A stretch of DNA of 64,000 bases, from positions 16,377-80,376 of the forward strand of contig NZ_JAGSPD010000015.1 of assembly GCF_019203985.1 (NCBI RefSeq), read 5' to 3'. A program made the position numbers and the translations under genes. The notes under the pieces were generated by a model. It was not told the DNA's origin. It made no database searches and saw only the letters and a list, made by a program, of their open reading frames with translations. The stretch's first letter is position 1. Every line of letters begins with the position of its first letter. This document shows, piece by piece, positions 63,024 through 64,000 of the stretch. Origin of the DNA: Winogradskyella luteola. GTDB lineage: Bacteria; Bacteroidota; Bacteroidia; Flavobacteriales; Flavobacteriaceae.

Positions 63024-63415
63024 GGGGTCGACTGGTTTTGACAGCGAGATTGATTAAATGGTAAGCACGTCGTGTAATGGCATTGAAACACGTAAAAGGC
63101 TAGACCAAATTTTAAACGGCGAGAATAACTACGCTTTAGCTGCATAATCTGAATTATAGTAAGATTAAGCCTCGGCTCACTAGGTGAGCAAGCTTTATGT
63201 TCCCGAAAAGCCCTAGTCGGTGGCGTTTCTTTTTGGAGCATCGTAAAAATTGACTAAGATTGGGTAGTGCTTTGATGCCCTTTCGAGATTAAGAAGCTAA
63301 GTTTTAAGTAGGTTGTCTTTAACCAGCTTAAAATCGAAAACCCAAGAATAGACTAAGCGTGTAGAAAGCTCTTTGGTTACTTGTTTGGACGAGAGTTCGA
63401 TTCTCTCCGACTCCA
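63024..63415 (+). ncRNA. ssrA: Transfer-messenger RNA (tmRNA)
   Basis: The 5' end GGGGTCGACTGGTTTTGACAG and the 3' end GAGAGTTCGATTCTCTCCGAC form the tRNA-like domain. GGGGTCG pairs with CGACTCC, and the T-loop TTCGATT is present. The tag frame at 63118-63147 encodes GENNYALAA and a TAA stop, the usual Bacteroidota tag type. CCA is not encoded. With SmpB the RNA rescues stalled ribosomes and marks the peptide for proteolysis. Confidence 0.97.
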
Positions 63416-63423
63416 CAATTAAG

Positions 63424-63443
63424 CGCAACTTTGTTGCGATTTT
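63424..63443 (+). terminator. First hairpin after ssrA
   Basis: Arms CGCAAC and GTTGCG flank a TTT loop, with ATTTT after the stem. It begins eight bases past the mature tmRNA end. Confidence 0.65.
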
Positions 63444-63453
63444 AAGCACAAGA

Positions 63454-63490
63454 AGCTCAACAAGTTTTACTTTGTTGGGCTTTGTTGTTT
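63454..63490 (+). terminator. Second hairpin after ssrA
   Basis: AGCTCAACAAG pairs with CTTTGTTGGGCT (one bulge, one G-U), followed by the T-rich TTGTTGTTT. It is the stronger candidate for the ssrA terminator. Confidence 0.65.
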
Positions 63491-63849
63491 AAAAGTGTTT
63501 GAGCTAGTTGATAAATAGTCCTGTTTTCTTCCTTTAATATGTATATTAAAATAAATACCCGATTAATAGATGTGTTTTTCAGCAATTTGAATAAAAAAGA
63601 TTAACTCTTATTAAATTTTTATTGGATCATGCACTTATGATAATTTCACGAAAAGGTGAAAATAAACACGGACATCTACACAGTTGACCACTGAACAAAA
63701 TTTTATTTCCGCAACATTCGCTTTACAAAAGTTTTTATTGCACATAAATACATACAAACTATCTGAATTTCATATATTTATGTAATTATAGTGAATTTGG
63801 ATAACCGCCATAATTAAAATAATGATAACAGCAATACGTATATTTGGTT
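63491..63849. other. Non-coding AT-rich spacer
   Basis: No credible coding frame or RNA gene is visible. There is one minor inverted repeat (TTTCAC, GTGAAA, near 63646-63663). It leads into the stem-loop at 63850. Confidence 0.45.
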
Positions 63850-63923
63850 GTTGATATGTAATTGCCTGCGGCACGTAGAATCGCGTTTTGCAAACGCTTC
63901 CCTTCTACTAATTACATATCAAC
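63850..63923. repeat. Nested three-stem inverted repeat near the window end
   Basis: Outer arms of 14 bp (63850-63863 GTTGATATGTAATT, 63910-63923) are perfect complements. Inside are GTAGAA/TTCTAC (63875-63880, 63903-63908) and GCGTTT/AAACGC around TGC (63883-63897). The left side carries an 11-nt bulge, GCCTGCGGCAC. It is locally more GC-rich than its surroundings. Function unknown; it may be a recombination site or a mobile-element end. Confidence 0.7.
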
Positions 63924-64000
63924 GCCCACTGTATGTCGCACCTCGCCAATTAATTGTATATTTAGTCGAGTCTACGAGAACTCCGAACGAAACTACACAC

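Noticed and set aside
63017..63241. 74-residue minus-strand frame over ssrA
   Set aside because: It is antisense to the tmRNA, whose tag and tRNA-like ends are clear.
63850..63923. Integron attC site
   Set aside because: The outer arms start with GTTGATA and end TATCAAC. Core sites need GTTRRRY and RYYYAAC, in the opposite arrangement, and no integrase is visible.
1..64000. CRISPR array, prophage or complete insertion sequence
   Set aside because: No regularly spaced repeat of 24-40 bp, no phage structural genes and no transposase frame was found.

Overview
The window comes from a low-GC member of the Bacteroidota, most likely a marine Flavobacteriaceae (the Winogradskyella/Formosa/Psychroserpens group would fit, but the genus cannot be fixed from this sequence). 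The evidence is the AT-rich codon use, the TAnnTTTG promoter -7 motifs, the tmRNA tag GENNYALAA, KdsA and LolC/E-type envelope genes, and the neighbourhood tRNAs-tuf-tRNA-Trp-secE-nusG-rplK-rplA.

Bases 1-9.3 kb are mostly minus-strand core genes. A translation block runs tRNA-Thr, -Tyr, -Gly, -Thr, tuf, tRNA-Trp, secE, nusG, rplK, rplA. Its tRNA order matches E. coli thrU-tyrU-glyT-thrT-tufB, but here the spacers are swollen by hairpin elements and by truncated copies of the tRNA 3' ends. Upstream lie hpf, a Xer-type recombinase, an acyl-CoA dehydrogenase whose 3' end is present three times, a helix-hairpin-helix protein and an AGCS symporter. Bases 9.4-28.6 kb are housekeeping and envelope genes: a K+ channel, PspC-like and frameshifted DUF2851 genes, a TlpA-like thioredoxin, a cysteine synthase-family enzyme, a LolC/E permease back to back with a NamZ-type muramidase, GDPD, sterol desaturase-like and amidohydrolase genes, a beta-barrel protein with a 1007-residue TPR partner, and ftsE.

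Bases 28.7-49.2 kb form a surface-glycan locus. It contains several GT2 and GT4 glycosyltransferases, two GT-C-like membrane proteins, two tandem Wzx-like flippases, and a set resembling dTDP-3-amino-3,6-dideoxyhexose synthesis (cupin 3,4-ketoisomerase, DegT aminotransferase, FemAB/GNAT-like acyltransferase). It also holds a minus-strand operon of three paralogous membrane-anchored alkaline-phosphatase-fold proteins, a kinase-like/methyltransferase fusion and a small DPG-motif membrane protein. That operon is the best candidate here for an uncharacterised glycan-decoration system.

Bases 49.3-64 kb carry typA, kdsA and two short operons that share the inverted repeat TACTTTG-N5-CAAAGTA, one of which encodes a winged-helix regulator. 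Together they encode a MpaB/DUF2236 protein, a COQ4-like protein, a SanA/ElyC-like protein and several small membrane proteins. A saccharopine dehydrogenase-like gene, a pair made of a secreted protein and a CHAT protease, and ssrA (tmRNA) follow. The last 580 bases are non-coding and end in a 74-bp nested stem-loop.

A small dispersed hairpin family runs through the first 23 kb. It has a conserved 12-nt loop close to TCGACTACGCTC and short arms that vary in sequence while staying complementary. One copy lies in frame inside the NamZ coding region. No CRISPR array, complete insertion sequence or prophage was seen.
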